Assembly: GCA_015075405.1 (NCBI GenBank)
Contig: JABTUK010000001.1
Span: 930,001-994,000 of the forward strand
Source of the DNA: Anaerolineales bacterium
GTDB taxonomy: Bacteria; Chloroflexota; Anaerolineae; 4572-78; J111
DNA: 64,000 bases
Reading direction: 5' to 3'
Numbering within the stretch: the first letter of the stretch is position 1; each line of letters opens with the position of its first letter. A program made the translations under genes and the position numbers. Below are positions 40,324 to 49,400 of this stretch, piece by piece. Under the pieces are notes generated by a model. The model ran no database searches and was not told where the DNA came from. It saw only the letters and a program-made list of their open reading frames with translations.

Positions 40324-40351
40324 ATTATAACATTTTCTGCAAACTTGTCAC
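40324..40351 (-). promoter_or_regulatory. Promoter of the GNAT gene (leaderless)
   Basis: GTGACA (40351-40346), a 16-bp spacer and a perfect TATAAT (40329-40324) on the minus strand. The start of transcription falls at or 1 nt before the ATG at 40316. Confidence 0.75.
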
Positions 40352-40393
40352 ATGCCGGAGGCGCTTGATATTGCGCTGTATCTGGGCTTCTGG

Positions 40394-40502
40394 TAGACTC
40401 AGTAGATCCAATTTTCCGAGGACGCGAAGCGGGCACGCCCACGTGCCGAACACCGCCGCACGTGGGCGTGCTGGCTCCTCAAATTTGGATCCACTGAGTC
40501 TA
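40394..40502. mobile_element. 109-bp hairpin element (MITE-like)
   Basis: TAGACTCAGTAGATCCAATT at the left matches the complement of the right end (AAATTTGGATCCACTGAGTC plus TA) with about two differences; inner arms GGCACGCCCACGTGC and GCACGTGGGCGTGC pair too. It lies between the divergent GNAT and lipoprotein genes. No target duplication was seen. Confidence 0.72.
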
Positions 40503-40553
40503 TATGGGGGAGACCGCCGCCGGCTGACCGCCGCCCGTGAAGGTTGCAATTGG

Positions 40554-41207
40554 GTGAACATAAGTTACTTGAACACCAAGGGAATTATCGCCATTATTAC
40601 AGTTGTGATGTTGGCGGCTTGTCAGGGTCAACCAACCTCAAGCGCGGATAGGGGGGAGTCGCATTATTTTGTTGAAACCGGCCACACGGTGCGAGGTGAT
40701 TTTTGGCATTTTTTTAATGTTTACGGGGGAGTGGAGAGTCTGGGGTATCCGCTAACAGAGGAAATAGTGGCCAACGGCTGGACGGTGCAATATTTTGAGA
40801 AGGGCCGCCTGGAACGCCATCCTGAAAATGAACCGGCCTATCGGATTACTGTCGGCTGGCTGGGTGATCTGTTGCAGCGCCGTCGCCCGCCTCTTCCTCC
40901 TCAACTCATCCCCCGCGCTGACGACCCCAATCGGCGCTATTTTCCCGAATCGGGTCACACGGCCAGCGGCGATTTTCTGCGCTATTTCGACACACATGGC
41001 GGCACGGTGCGCTTTGGTTTACCCATCAGCGAGCCGTTTTTAGAGGCCGGCCGCTTAACCCAGGATTTTCAGAGCGCCCGCTTTTTCTGGACGCCTGAGG
41101 GCAATCCGCCGGTGATGCTGGAAGAGATTGGGCGGGTCTATTGGGAATTGAGTCAAGTGGATAACAATCTTGCCGAGGATAAAGGGGAAGCGGAGAAAAA
41201 CAAATAG
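40554..41207 (+). CDS. Secreted lipoprotein of unknown function
   Basis: The GTG at 40554 with GAAGG upstream gives MNISYLNTKGIIAIITVVML and the lipobox LAAC; upstream extension of the frame is non-coding repeat. After the signal, about 190 residues hold two copies of a motif: HYFVETGHTVRGDFWHFFN with VESLGYPLTEEI, and RYFPESGHTASGDFLRYFD with VRFGLPISEPF. This duplicated unit (aromatic-FPETGH-G-F-L-YF, then G-x-P-x-S/T-E) is found in secreted proteins of Chloroflexota, often near the C-terminus of larger hydrolases. Here it forms the whole protein. Probably a wall- or glycan-associated module; function unproven. Confidence 0.8.
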   Translation: MNISYLNTKGIIAIITVVMLAACQGQPTSSADRGESHYFVETGHTVRGDFWHFFNVYGGVESLGYPLTEEIVANGWTVQYFEKGRLERHPENEPAYRITVGWLGDLLQRRRPPLPPQLIPRADDPNRRYFPESGHTASGDFLRYFDTHGGTVRFGLPISEPFLEAGRLTQDFQSARFFWTPEGNPPVMLEEIGRVYWELSQVDNNLAEDKGEAEKNK

Positions 41208-41225
41208 CGGATAGGATAGTTTAAC

Positions 41226-41924
41226 TCACCCTGCCGGCTGGATGCTTTGGCGGCGTCCGTTTGATGTCGCGGCGCTCAATGCTGCAATTCGGGCGACAGC
41301 ATGTTCATACTGCTCATTCAACGTCTCAGGGCTGGTAATACAAATACTCAAATCCTGTAAAAGCCCATTGGTCAGCCTGTAAATCAAGCCATGGACGGCC
41401 AGCGGTTGCCCCCGTTCCCAGGCCTGCTGCACTATGGTGGTCTGGCTCACATTGACTACCTGTTCAATAACATTGAGTTCACACAAGCGGTCGAGTTGAT
41501 CCTCCTCAGCAGGATAAGTTGCCAGAAGCGCAGCATGCTTGTGATGCGCATCCTGGACGTGACGTAACCAGTTATCAATCAGGCCAAATTTATAGTTTTT
41601 GAAAGCGGCCTTGATCCCGCCACAGCCGTAGTGTCCACAAACAATAATATCCCGAATCTTTAACGCATCCACCGCATAATGCAGCACCGACAGACAATTC
41701 AGGTCGGTGTGGACGACCACATTGGCTACATTGCGATGGACAAACATTTCGCCGGGCAGCAAGCCAACCAGTTGTGTGGCGGGAACCCGGCTGTCCGAGC
41801 AGCCGATCCACAAGTAGGCCGGCGTTTGCTGCTCTGAAAGCTGCTGAAAAAAAGTGGGGTCTGCGGCAACCATCTCGGCAGCCCAGGCCCGGTTCTTTGC
41901 CAGTAATTGTTCTATTGCAGACAC
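41226..41924 (-). CDS. Beta-class carbonic anhydrase
   Basis: The 232-residue zinc enzyme interconverts CO2 and bicarbonate. WIGCSDSRVPATQLVGL gives the zinc Cys and the Asp-Arg dyad, FVHRNVANVV is family-typical, and CGHYGCGGIKAAF gives the zinc His and Cys. Start is GTG at 41924 (MSAIEQLLAKNRAW). No clear Shine-Dalgarno. The gene is convergent with the lipoprotein gene, 18 bp away. Confidence 0.95.
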   Translation of the reverse strand: MSAIEQLLAKNRAWAAEMVAADPTFFQQLSEQQTPAYLWIGCSDSRVPATQLVGLLPGEMFVHRNVANVVVHTDLNCLSVLHYAVDALKIRDIIVCGHYGCGGIKAAFKNYKFGLIDNWLRHVQDAHHKHAALLATYPAEEDQLDRLCELNVIEQVVNVSQTTIVQQAWERGQPLAVHGLIYRLTNGLLQDLSICITSPETLNEQYEHAVARIAALSAATSNGRRQSIQPAG

Positions 41925-41958
41925 GTTTTATCAGCCTAACTTGGTCAAAACCAAAATG

Positions 41959-42010
41959 GGGAGATTGGAGATTGGAGATTCAAGCTAATAATCTCCAATC
42001 TCCAATCTCT
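41959..42010. repeat. GGAGATT word hairpin
   Basis: GGGAGATTGGAGATTGGAGA faces AATCTCCAATCTCCAATCTC. It is the same word as 11307-11339. It lies 9 bp after the stop of the gene at 42020. Confidence 0.8.
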
Positions 42011-42019
42011 TGGCAGTGA

Positions 42020-42271
42020 CTATGACTGGCTCTCCTTCGCTTCAGCCTGGGGCTGTTCAACTTCTGCCTCGTCGTCCTCATCCTCCCAGCCGATAATCCA
42101 GACACAAGCTCCGGCCAACAGAATCGTTGTAATCACCAGCGCCGTCCACTGACCTGGGGTAAAGCCCACCTCCCTGGCTGACCAAACCAAAATTATGACC
42201 ATGCCAATCGCCAGCACAATCCACGAGGTAATTTGTGGATGCTCGCCGGTGAATTTTTTGAGTGCGTCCAT
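42020..42271 (-). CDS. Small membrane protein with two helices and acidic tail
   Basis: The start at 42271 (MDALKKFTGEHPQITSW) has GGAG 6-7 nt upstream. The longer frames starting at 42304 or 42373 lie in a repeat and lack a ribosome-binding site. The 83-residue protein has two hydrophobic segments (WIVLAIGMVIILVWSA and WTALVITTILLAGACVWIIG) and a highly acidic C-terminus (DEDDEAEVEQPQAEAKE). Function unknown. It follows the coaE-GNAT gene on the same strand. Confidence 0.7.
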   Translation of the reverse strand: MDALKKFTGEHPQITSWIVLAIGMVIILVWSAREVGFTPGQWTALVITTILLAGACVWIIGWEDEDDEAEVEQPQAEAKESQS

Positions 42272-42306
42272 CAGTTTCTCCGTATCATTTTTACTTGATT
42301 TCATTA

Positions 42307-42370
42307 GGACCGGGGACCGAAGACGGGAGACCGGATATCTTGCTCCGGTCTCCCGTCCTCGGTCTTCGGT
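42307..42370. repeat. GACCGGGGACCGAAGAC word hairpin
   Basis: GACCGGGGACCGAAGACGGG and AGACCGG face CCGGTCTCCCGTCCTCGGTC and TTCGGTC. It begins 3 bp after the TAA of the coaE-GNAT gene. The words match 2797-2861. Confidence 0.82.
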
Positions 42371-42372
42371 CA

Positions 42373-43539
42373 TTACATTGGAACCATAATCCGCTGCTCG
42401 CGCAGCTTTTTATAAAGCAGTACGCTGTTTTCCGGCTGCCACTCTTTGGCGGCGTCTTTCCACATGTAGCCCAAATCCTTACCCTGGGCCTGTTCGTAAC
42501 CCTGGTTTTCAAAAAATTCAATGGGTTTGGGTCCAGCCGGATTCAGCACAAAGGCCATCGCTACTTCACACGAGAGCTTGTTGACTTCGTCGTGGATCAT
42601 ATCCAGCATTTGCTGGCCAACATTGGCCCACAGATCATCGCGCAGTACATAAAAATCCTGCAAGCCGGCAATTAAATTTTCGGTTTGCCAGCCGGCCACG
42701 CCGACGACGTAATCGCCGGCCAGGGCCACGATGTAAGCGCGGGTGAATAGGGACTCCATCATCTGGCTAAGGTCCGGGTTGATGGCCCCTTTGGTGGCCG
42801 AAGCCATCAAACTGGTCATAGCTTCCAGGTCTTGCCGCTTGGCGCGGCGAATTGAAATCTCTGTCACCTTAACCTCGTCAGCGGGTTTGGCTTCCGGCGC
42901 TGAAGCCGGTTCGGCTACAGTTGGCTGGGCTGCGCCGGTCTGGCCATCCAACAGCGCAGTGTACTGCTTTTTTACAAAAGCCCAGGTTTTGGCCAGTTCG
43001 CCGCTGTTGTCTATCACCACGTCGGCTTTAGCTATCTTTTCTTCTTGTGGCGCTTGAGCTTTGATGCGCTGCTGGGCCTGTTCCGGCGACATCTTGCGCC
43101 GCTCGACCAGCCGCCTTAGCTGTACCTCTGGCGAGGCCGTGACCACCCAGGCCGACTGGCAATGCTCGGTCAGCCCTGACTCAAAGAGCTTGATGGCCTC
43201 AACCACCACTACCGGAGCTGAACTGCTCTTGATGCGGGCCAAAATTTCCTGGCGCACCACCGGATGGGTGATCGCCTCCAGGCGGGCCATCGCTTCCGGC
43301 ACGGCAAAGGCCAGGCGGCCCAGGCGCTCACGATTGATCTGGCCGCTGTGCTCATCTACCATAAACTTGCCAAACTCTTCGACAATGGCCATATAAGCTG
43401 GCCCGCCGGGAGCCATGGTTTCGTGGGCTAACTTGTCGGCATCAATCGCCGCTGCGCCCAACTCTTGCAGCATCCGCATAACTAAGCTTTTGCCGGTGGC
43501 AATATTGCCGGTCAAGCCGATAACAATTTTTTCTGCCAT
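42373..43539 (-). CDS. coaE: Dephospho-CoA kinase fused to a GNAT-like domain
   Basis: Residues about 1-205 are CoaE, the last step of CoA synthesis (phosphorylation of dephospho-CoA at the 3'-OH): Walker A GLTGNIATGKS, IDADKLAHE, FMVDEHSGQINRERLG and the lid segment RRLVERRKMSPEQAQQRI. A linker rich in Ala, Glu and Pro (about 205-235) leads to a C-terminal GNAT-like domain (about 238-388; ISIRRAKRQDLEAMTSLM, YIVALAGDYVVGVAGW, FFENQGYEQA). The acetyl-CoA loop is not of the canonical Q/R-x-x-G-x-G/A form, so activity is uncertain. GGGAGGG precedes the ATG. A CoA-making enzyme joined to a CoA-binding fold is a logical but unusual fusion. Confidence 0.9.
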   Translation of the reverse strand: MAEKIVIGLTGNIATGKSLVMRMLQELGAAAIDADKLAHETMAPGGPAYMAIVEEFGKFMVDEHSGQINRERLGRLAFAVPEAMARLEAITHPVVRQEILARIKSSSAPVVVVEAIKLFESGLTEHCQSAWVVTASPEVQLRRLVERRKMSPEQAQQRIKAQAPQEEKIAKADVVIDNSGELAKTWAFVKKQYTALLDGQTGAAQPTVAEPASAPEAKPADEVKVTEISIRRAKRQDLEAMTSLMASATKGAINPDLSQMMESLFTRAYIVALAGDYVVGVAGWQTENLIAGLQDFYVLRDDLWANVGQQMLDMIHDEVNKLSCEVAMAFVLNPAGPKPIEFFENQGYEQAQGKDLGYMWKDAAKEWQPENSVLLYKKLREQRIMVPM

Positions 43540-43590
43540 AATCTAATCCCTCCCCCTGGTTTTTAGCGATTAAATCCGGTAACACCGTTT

Positions 43591-43653
43591 GGAAGGTTGG
43601 AGGATTGGAAGGTTGGAAACTGCTTGACCAGCCTTCCAGTCTTCCAGCCTTCC
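43591..43653. repeat. GGAAGGTTGGA word hairpin
   Basis: GGAAGGTTGGAGGATTGGAA and GGTTGGAAAC face GCCTTCCAGTCTTCCAGCCT and TCC. It lies between the ABC-F stop and the coaE promoter region. Confidence 0.78.
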
Positions 43654-43684
43654 CGCTTAACGCCGAGGTTCAATAGACTCTTTA

Positions 43685-45592
43685 TTAAGCTGTTTCCAAT
43701 TCGGTCCATTGGGTTAACAGTTCTTCCAGTTTGGCTTCGGTGGTTTGATAATCCTGGCCCAGTTGTTGCAGTTGGGCAATATCTTGGGTCTGACTGGCCG
43801 CTTCCAGTTGGCGGGCCAATTCAGCCAGATGGGCCTCGGTGGCGGCAATCATGCTTTCGATTTCGGCAATTTGCCTGGCTTTTTTTTCATTGGCTCGTTT
43901 TTCGGCTTTGCTCTGTTCGCGGCTGGTCTGACTGGTTGATTTCGGCGCTGACCCATTGGTGGCGTTGTTGACTGCGCTCTTCTGGGCCTCGCGCTCGGCC
44001 AGATAATCGCTGTAGCCACCTTCGACAACCGTTACCGATTTGTTGTCCGGCTCCAAAGCCCAGGTGTGCGTGGCCAGGGCGTCCACAAAATAGCGGTCGT
44101 GCGAGACCAGCAGGATGGTGCCGCTGAAATCGTTCAACACCTGCTCCAAATTCTCCTGCGAGGAAATATCCAGGTGGTTGGTCGGCTCATCCAAAATCAA
44201 AAAATTAGACCCGGTTAAAGTAAGCTTGGCCAGAGCGACCCGGCTGCGCTCGCCGCCCGATAGCGCCCCAATCGGCTTGAAGACATCGTCGCCCGAAAAG
44301 AGAAAGCGGCCCAGGTAGTTGCGGGCTTCGCCAATGGGCAGATTCTGCACCGACAAAATTTCGTCCAAGATGGTGGCATCCAGCTTGAGACTGGCCTGGG
44401 TTTGGGCAAAGTAGCCAATTTCCACCCCGGCCCCAAAGCGGATGGCCCCGGTTTTGGGTTTGACTTGTCCCAGGATGGTCTTGATGAAGGTCGTTTTGCC
44501 GGCCCCGTTTGGCCCCAGCAACGCAATACGCTGGCCGCGCCGAATTTCCAGATCGGGGCAGGTAAAGAGCGGCGGGCCGTCGGGATAACCCACCACCAGC
44601 TCATGCGTCGCCAGCACCAGGTCGCCGGAGCGCAGCGTTGTTTGCAGCGACAATTTGAGCGTTTTGTGCTCGCTGGGCCGATCCAGCTTATTCATCCGCT
44701 CCAGGCGAGTGCGCCGCCCCTGGGCTTCGCGGGTACGCTGCCCGGCCAGGTTGCGCCGGATGAACTCTTCTTCTTTGGCAATAAATTCCTGCTGCGCCTG
44801 ATACTCCTTTTGCCGCCGCTCGAAGCGCTCCTGGCGCTGCTGAACGTAATGGGAATAGTTGCCGCGATAGCCCTCGATTTTGCCAAACAACATTTCCCAG
44901 ACGCGGGTCGCCACTTCATCCAAAAAGTAGCGGTCGTGCGAAACGGCAATGATGGCCCCTGGCCAGCTTTTGAGGTAATTCTCCAGCCACTCTACCGAGG
45001 CCAAATCCAGGTGGTTGGTCGGCTCATCCAACAGCAATAAATCGGGCTGTTTCAAGAGCAAATGCGCCAGGTGGGCCCGGCTCTGCTGACCGCCGCTCAA
45101 CTTGGTCAGCGGCATCCCAAAATCCTCGCGTTTGAAGGCCAGGCCGGTCAATACCTGCTCGGTAGTTTGCTCATAGGTATAACCGCCGGCGTGCTCGAAA
45201 CGGGCTTCGGCTTCGCCATACTGCTCCAGTAGTTGCTGGTGACGCGGTTCGCCGGTTTCGGCGGCCAAGGCCGCAGCCAGGTCGTGCAAGGCGGCTTCCT
45301 GCTGCCGCAACTCAGCAAAGGCGCTCAAGGCCAGCTCCCACAAAGTGCCGCCGGTCGAAATCAGCGAGGGGTGCTGCTCCAGGTAGCCCAGCTTCAAGCC
45401 TTTGGCTGTATGCACCGCGCCCGCCGAAGGCTGCTCCAGCCCGGCCAAAATTCGCAGCAGGGTGGTTTTGCCCTCGCCATTTGGCCCGACCAGGGCAATC
45501 CGATCGCCCTGGTTAACCGATAAGGTCAGGCCCTCAAAAACATCTTGCGCCCCGTAATGTTTGCCCAGGTTGTGCGTGGTGAGAACAGTCAT
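43685..45592 (-). CDS. ABC-F family ATPase
   Basis: The 635-residue soluble protein carries two ABC ATPase domains and no membrane segment. Domain 1 has Walker A GPNGEGKTT and signature LSGGQQSRAHLA; domain 2 has GPNGAGKTT and LSGGERSRVALA; both have LLLDEPTNHLD-type Walker B. The linker between them (about 240-310; RQERFERRQKEYQAQQEFI) is the ABC-F interdomain arm. The C-terminal 90 residues form a coiled coil (IAEIESMIAATEAHLAELA), as in Uup and related factors. ABC-F proteins act at the ribosomal E site on stalled or antibiotic-blocked ribosomes. Start is the ATG at 45592 with a weak ribosome-binding site. Confidence 0.93.
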   Translation of the reverse strand: MTVLTTHNLGKHYGAQDVFEGLTLSVNQGDRIALVGPNGEGKTTLLRILAGLEQPSAGAVHTAKGLKLGYLEQHPSLISTGGTLWELALSAFAELRQQEAALHDLAAALAAETGEPRHQQLLEQYGEAEARFEHAGGYTYEQTTEQVLTGLAFKREDFGMPLTKLSGGQQSRAHLAHLLLKQPDLLLLDEPTNHLDLASVEWLENYLKSWPGAIIAVSHDRYFLDEVATRVWEMLFGKIEGYRGNYSHYVQQRQERFERRQKEYQAQQEFIAKEEEFIRRNLAGQRTREAQGRRTRLERMNKLDRPSEHKTLKLSLQTTLRSGDLVLATHELVVGYPDGPPLFTCPDLEIRRGQRIALLGPNGAGKTTFIKTILGQVKPKTGAIRFGAGVEIGYFAQTQASLKLDATILDEILSVQNLPIGEARNYLGRFLFSGDDVFKPIGALSGGERSRVALAKLTLTGSNFLILDEPTNHLDISSQENLEQVLNDFSGTILLVSHDRYFVDALATHTWALEPDNKSVTVVEGGYSDYLAEREAQKSAVNNATNGSAPKSTSQTSREQSKAEKRANEKKARQIAEIESMIAATEAHLAELARQLEAASQTQDIAQLQQLGQDYQTTEAKLEELLTQWTELETA

Positions 45593-45683
45593 ACTCGATC
45601 TAATCTTAAAAGATAGCGTACATTATACACAACTCATTTCAATTCTACCATTTGCCGATGTTCTGCACAAGCCAACCCTGTTT

Positions 45684-45720
45684 CACATTTCAGGTTTTAC
45701 GTTTCAGGTTTTACGTTTTA
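45684..45720. repeat. TTTCAGGTTTTACG tandem words
   Basis: CATTTCAGGTTTTACG is followed by GTTTCAGGTTTTACG and another GTTTTA. It is a direct tandem repeat with no opposing arm, and relates to the ACGTAAAACG words at 62915-63027. Confidence 0.65.
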
Positions 45721-45730
45721 TACTACCGGG

Positions 45731-45802
45731 GTGAGGCGAAGAGGCGAGGATACGTGAGGCGAAAAAATCTTCGCCTCCTCGCCTCACCTCTCATCGCCTC
45801 TT
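45731..45802. repeat. GTGAGGCGAAGAGGCGAGG word hairpin
   Basis: GTGAGGCGAAGAGGCGAGGA and GTGAGGCGAA face TTCGCCTCCTCGCCTCACCT and CATCGCCTC, followed by TTTTTT. The T-run makes it a plausible terminator. GAGGAGG right after it is the ribosome-binding site of the Nudix gene. Confidence 0.82.
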
Positions 45803-45818
45803 TTTTGAGGAGGAGTCT

Positions 45819-46307
45819 ATGCCTTACACCCCCATTTTAGCCACATTGGGCTACATCATGTCGCCCGATGGTCGGGAAACGCTGCTGATCCATCGCAACA
45901 GCCGCCCCGGCGACCTTCACCTGGGCAAATACAACGGCCTGGGCGGCAAATTACAACCTGATGAGGATATCATCGCCGGGCTGCGGCGCGAAATCCGCGA
46001 GGAAGCGGGAGTGGAGTGTGAGGAAATTTTGCTGCGCGGCACTATCAGTTGGCCGGGTTTTGGCCAAAACGGCGAAGACTGGTTCGGCTTTATCTTTCGG
46101 ATTGACCGTTTTTCCGGGACGCCCTTCAGCGAAAATCCTGAAGGGACGCTTTCCTGGATGCCGGTCGAGCAAATTTTAGAGTTACCCCTGTGGGAAGGCG
46201 ACCATTACTTTTTGCCCCTGGTCTTCGGCGACGACCCGCGCCAGTTTCACGGGGTGATGCCGTATGAGGGGGGCAGGCCGGTGGGTTGGAGTTATAGTTT
46301 GATCTGA
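45819..46307 (+). CDS. Nudix hydrolase (MutT/8-oxo-dGTPase-like)
   Basis: The 162-residue pyrophosphohydrolase begins MPYTPILATLGYIMSPDGRE. The Nudix box is at about 45-67: GKLQPDEDI then AGLRREIREEAGVE. WMPVEQILELPLWEGD is typical of the MutT-like 8-oxo-dGTP group, which cleans oxidised nucleotides; other substrates are possible. GAGGAGG lies 5 nt before the ATG, immediately downstream of a word hairpin. Confidence 0.93.
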   Translation: MPYTPILATLGYIMSPDGRETLLIHRNSRPGDLHLGKYNGLGGKLQPDEDIIAGLRREIREEAGVECEEILLRGTISWPGFGQNGEDWFGFIFRIDRFSGTPFSENPEGTLSWMPVEQILELPLWEGDHYFLPLVFGDDPRQFHGVMPYEGGRPVGWSYSLI

Positions 46308-46488
46308 AAGAAGCAGCACAAGAGTAGGACTGATGAATTATTTTTAGTGATTGACACAGACCCCAAACTATTATAACATAGCCTTATATATCTTCACTTT
46401 CTTTTTCCCCGCCTTCCAGGCTGAAAACCCAATAGCAACTCGACAGGGTTGCTGTAACTGTGTTCTTGGATCATGGACTGTCACAAGG

Positions 46489-49400
46489 ATGCCACCCTTG
46501 ACTCGGATCCTGCGCATTCACTTACTGGGCGATTTTCGCCTGACTTATGGCAACACCCCGCTGCTGACCGTTAATACACAACGCCTGCAATCACTTCTGG
46601 CCTTTCTGGTCCTGCACCGCCACACCCCCCAATCACGTCACCACCTGGCCTTTCTGCTTTGGCCCGATACTCCCGAAGCTCAGGCTCATACCAATCTACG
46701 CACCTTGTTGCACCGGCTGCGCCAGGCTTTGCCCGAAGCTGATCGCTTTCTCGTAGCTGACGCTCAAACCGTTCAGTGGCGACTCGAAACCCCCTTCGCC
46801 CTGGATGTGGCCGATTTTGAGCAGTCCTTAGCGCAGGCCAATTCTATAACAACGCTGCAACAGGCTATAGACTTTTACCAGGGCGACCTGCTGCCCGGTT
46901 GTTACGACGATTGGATTCTGCCCCACCGGGAGCGACTGCGCCAGGTTTTCAGCCAGGCCCTGGAACAACTGATCATCCGGCTGGAGAACGAGCATGATTA
47001 CCCGGCAGCTATTCGCGCCACCCAACGATTATTGCGGCACGACCCGCTCCACGAAGTGACTTACCGCCGCCTGATGCGCCTGCATGCTCTTAACGGCGAC
47101 CGGGCCGGGGTGCAGCAAGTCTACCAGGATTGCCTGACCACCTTGCGCCGCGAATTGGATGTTGCGCCCAGCCCGGCCACCCGGCAAGTTTACGAGCGCC
47201 TGGCCTACATAGACACCCCGATCACCCAGCGCCACAATCTCCCGGTTCAACTCATCCCCTTCGTGGGTCGGGAAGAGGAGTTGGCTCAACTGGCTCAACT
47301 TCTGGCTAATTCAACCTGCCGGTTGTTGACCATCGTAGGGCCGGGCGGTATTGGCAAAACTCGCCTGGCTATCCGGGCAGCGCGGGCGCAAATTGGGTTG
47401 TATCTGCACGGTATCTACCTGGCCTCCCTGGCCGCCACGCTCTCGGCGGAGTTTCTGGTTTCCGCCCTGGCCGATGCGCTCAACTTCTCCTTTCATGGGC
47501 CGGAAGATCCAAAAATCCAACTCCTCAACTATTTGCGCGAGAAAGAAATGCTGTTGATACTGGATAACTTTGAACATCTCCTTGCCCCCTCTGAGGGGGG
47601 AAAGCCAGGGGGGGCCGGCTTTCTAGTCGAAATCTTGACTAACGCGCCTGAGGTCAAACTTTTGGCGACGTCGCGCGAACGGCTCAATCTGCCGGGTGAA
47701 TGGTTGTTTGAAATCGAGGGCTTGAGCACCCCGCCCTCTATTTCCCCTCTAACCGGCGAGGATATAGCCATGAAGTTAGAAACCTATAGCGCTGTGGCCT
47801 TGTTTCTCCAAGCGGCTCGGCGGGCGCAAAGCAGTTTCCAGTTGACAGTAGAAACCCAAGCCGCGGTCGCTCACTTATCCCGGCTGGTAGAGGGCATGCC
47901 CTTGGCCCTGGAGTTGGCCGCCGGTTGGGTGCGTTCCCTATCTTGCGCCGAAATTGTGCGGGAGCTTGAACAAAACTTGAGTTTTTTGGCCACCTCGCAG
48001 CGTCACGTCATCGAGCGTCACCAGAGTATGCAGGCCGTGTTTGACCATTCTTGGCGGCTGCTCTCGGTAGAGGAGCGGCGCATCTTCCGGCAGTTGTCTG
48101 TTTTTCAAGGCGGCTTTCGCCGCGAAGCCGCCGAACAGGTGGCCGGAGCATCCCTGCCCATTCTGGCCGCGCTGGTAGATAAATCCTTATTGCGCCGGCA
48201 GCCTTCGGGCCGCTATGATCTGCATGAACTCCTGCGGCAGTACGCCGCGGCCCGGCTGAGCGAGGAACCGGAGGAGCTACAGGCGGTTCAAGAGCGTCAT
48301 AGCGGCTACTTTATGGACTTTTTGTGGCGGCAGACCGAACCGCTCAAAGGCGGCCGGCAGAGCCAGGCAATGGCGGAGATGAAACCGGAGATTGACAATA
48401 TTCGTTTGGCTTGGAACTGGGCGGTGGCGCGAGGCAGAGTTACAGAAATTGGACGGTCAGCGCTGGGTTGGTCCATTTTCTACGATATTCAGGGCCGGTA
48501 TCACGAACTTAAAGGGGTCTGCCAGCAAACAGTTGACAAGCTGGAAAGTATCTGGCTCAATGAGGTAGCCGAGGAACGGAAGAAAGAGACCGGCATTGTG
48601 TTTGGTTTTATGCTGGCAACGCAAGGAGCTTTATATCTACGGTTGGGCGAATTGGGCGGTAAATCTAAAGAGTTACTTCAGCAAGGCATAATCCTGCTCC
48701 GCCAGTTAGAGGCGCGAACCGAGTTAGCCACCGCCCTCCACTATTTTGGGTCGCTAGAGGTGTTTTTAGGGGAGTTCACCGAGGCCCAAGCTCTACTGCA
48801 AGAAGGTTTAGCCCTTTTCCGGGAAGAACAAGACCAACGGGGTATGGGGCTTTGCCTGGCCGTACTGGGAATGGCGACCGGCTCACTGGGGCAGTACGCC
48901 GAAGCCTACCAGCTTTTGCAGCAAGGCGTCGCCTTGCTCAGAACCGTAGACGAGCAACATTATCTGGGTATGTCCCTCGGTTTTCTGGGCGATATTGTCA
49001 TCCAAATGGGGCGACTCACGGAAGCAAAACAACTATTACAGGAAAGCCTGTCCATTACCCGCGCGCTAGGCGACCGCTGGAGCATGGCGCTCTGTCTGAA
49101 CCAGTTAGGCGTAGTTACCTTCTTAACCGGGAAAGACTTTTGGGCCGAGGCTAAACAGCTACACCAGGAAAGTCTGGCTATTTCTAAAGAGTTGGGCGAA
49201 AAATATTTTTCCGCTATCTCGCTCAACCATCTTGGCCGGGTCCACTATGCTCTGGGCGAAGGTCAAGAAGCTACCCAATCTTTTATGACCGCGCTAAGAA
49301 TGGCTATAGAAAGCCGGGCAGCACCCGTCGCGTTGGATATTCTGATTGGATTGGCTACGCCCATAGTTCATCCAGAAGTAGGTGTGACCGGAGTTGCATT

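Noticed and set aside
40317..40442. N-terminal extension of the GNAT gene
   Set aside because: The promoter -10 box lies inside it and the extension is Arg/Pro-rich repeat translation.
40110..40553. Upstream extension of the lipoprotein frame
   Set aside because: It runs antisense through the GNAT gene and the 109-bp hairpin; the GTG at 40554 begins a proper lipoprotein signal.
46351..46488. 46-codon extension of the BTAD regulator
   Set aside because: It precedes the DNA-binding domain without any ribosome-binding site and covers the likely promoter region.
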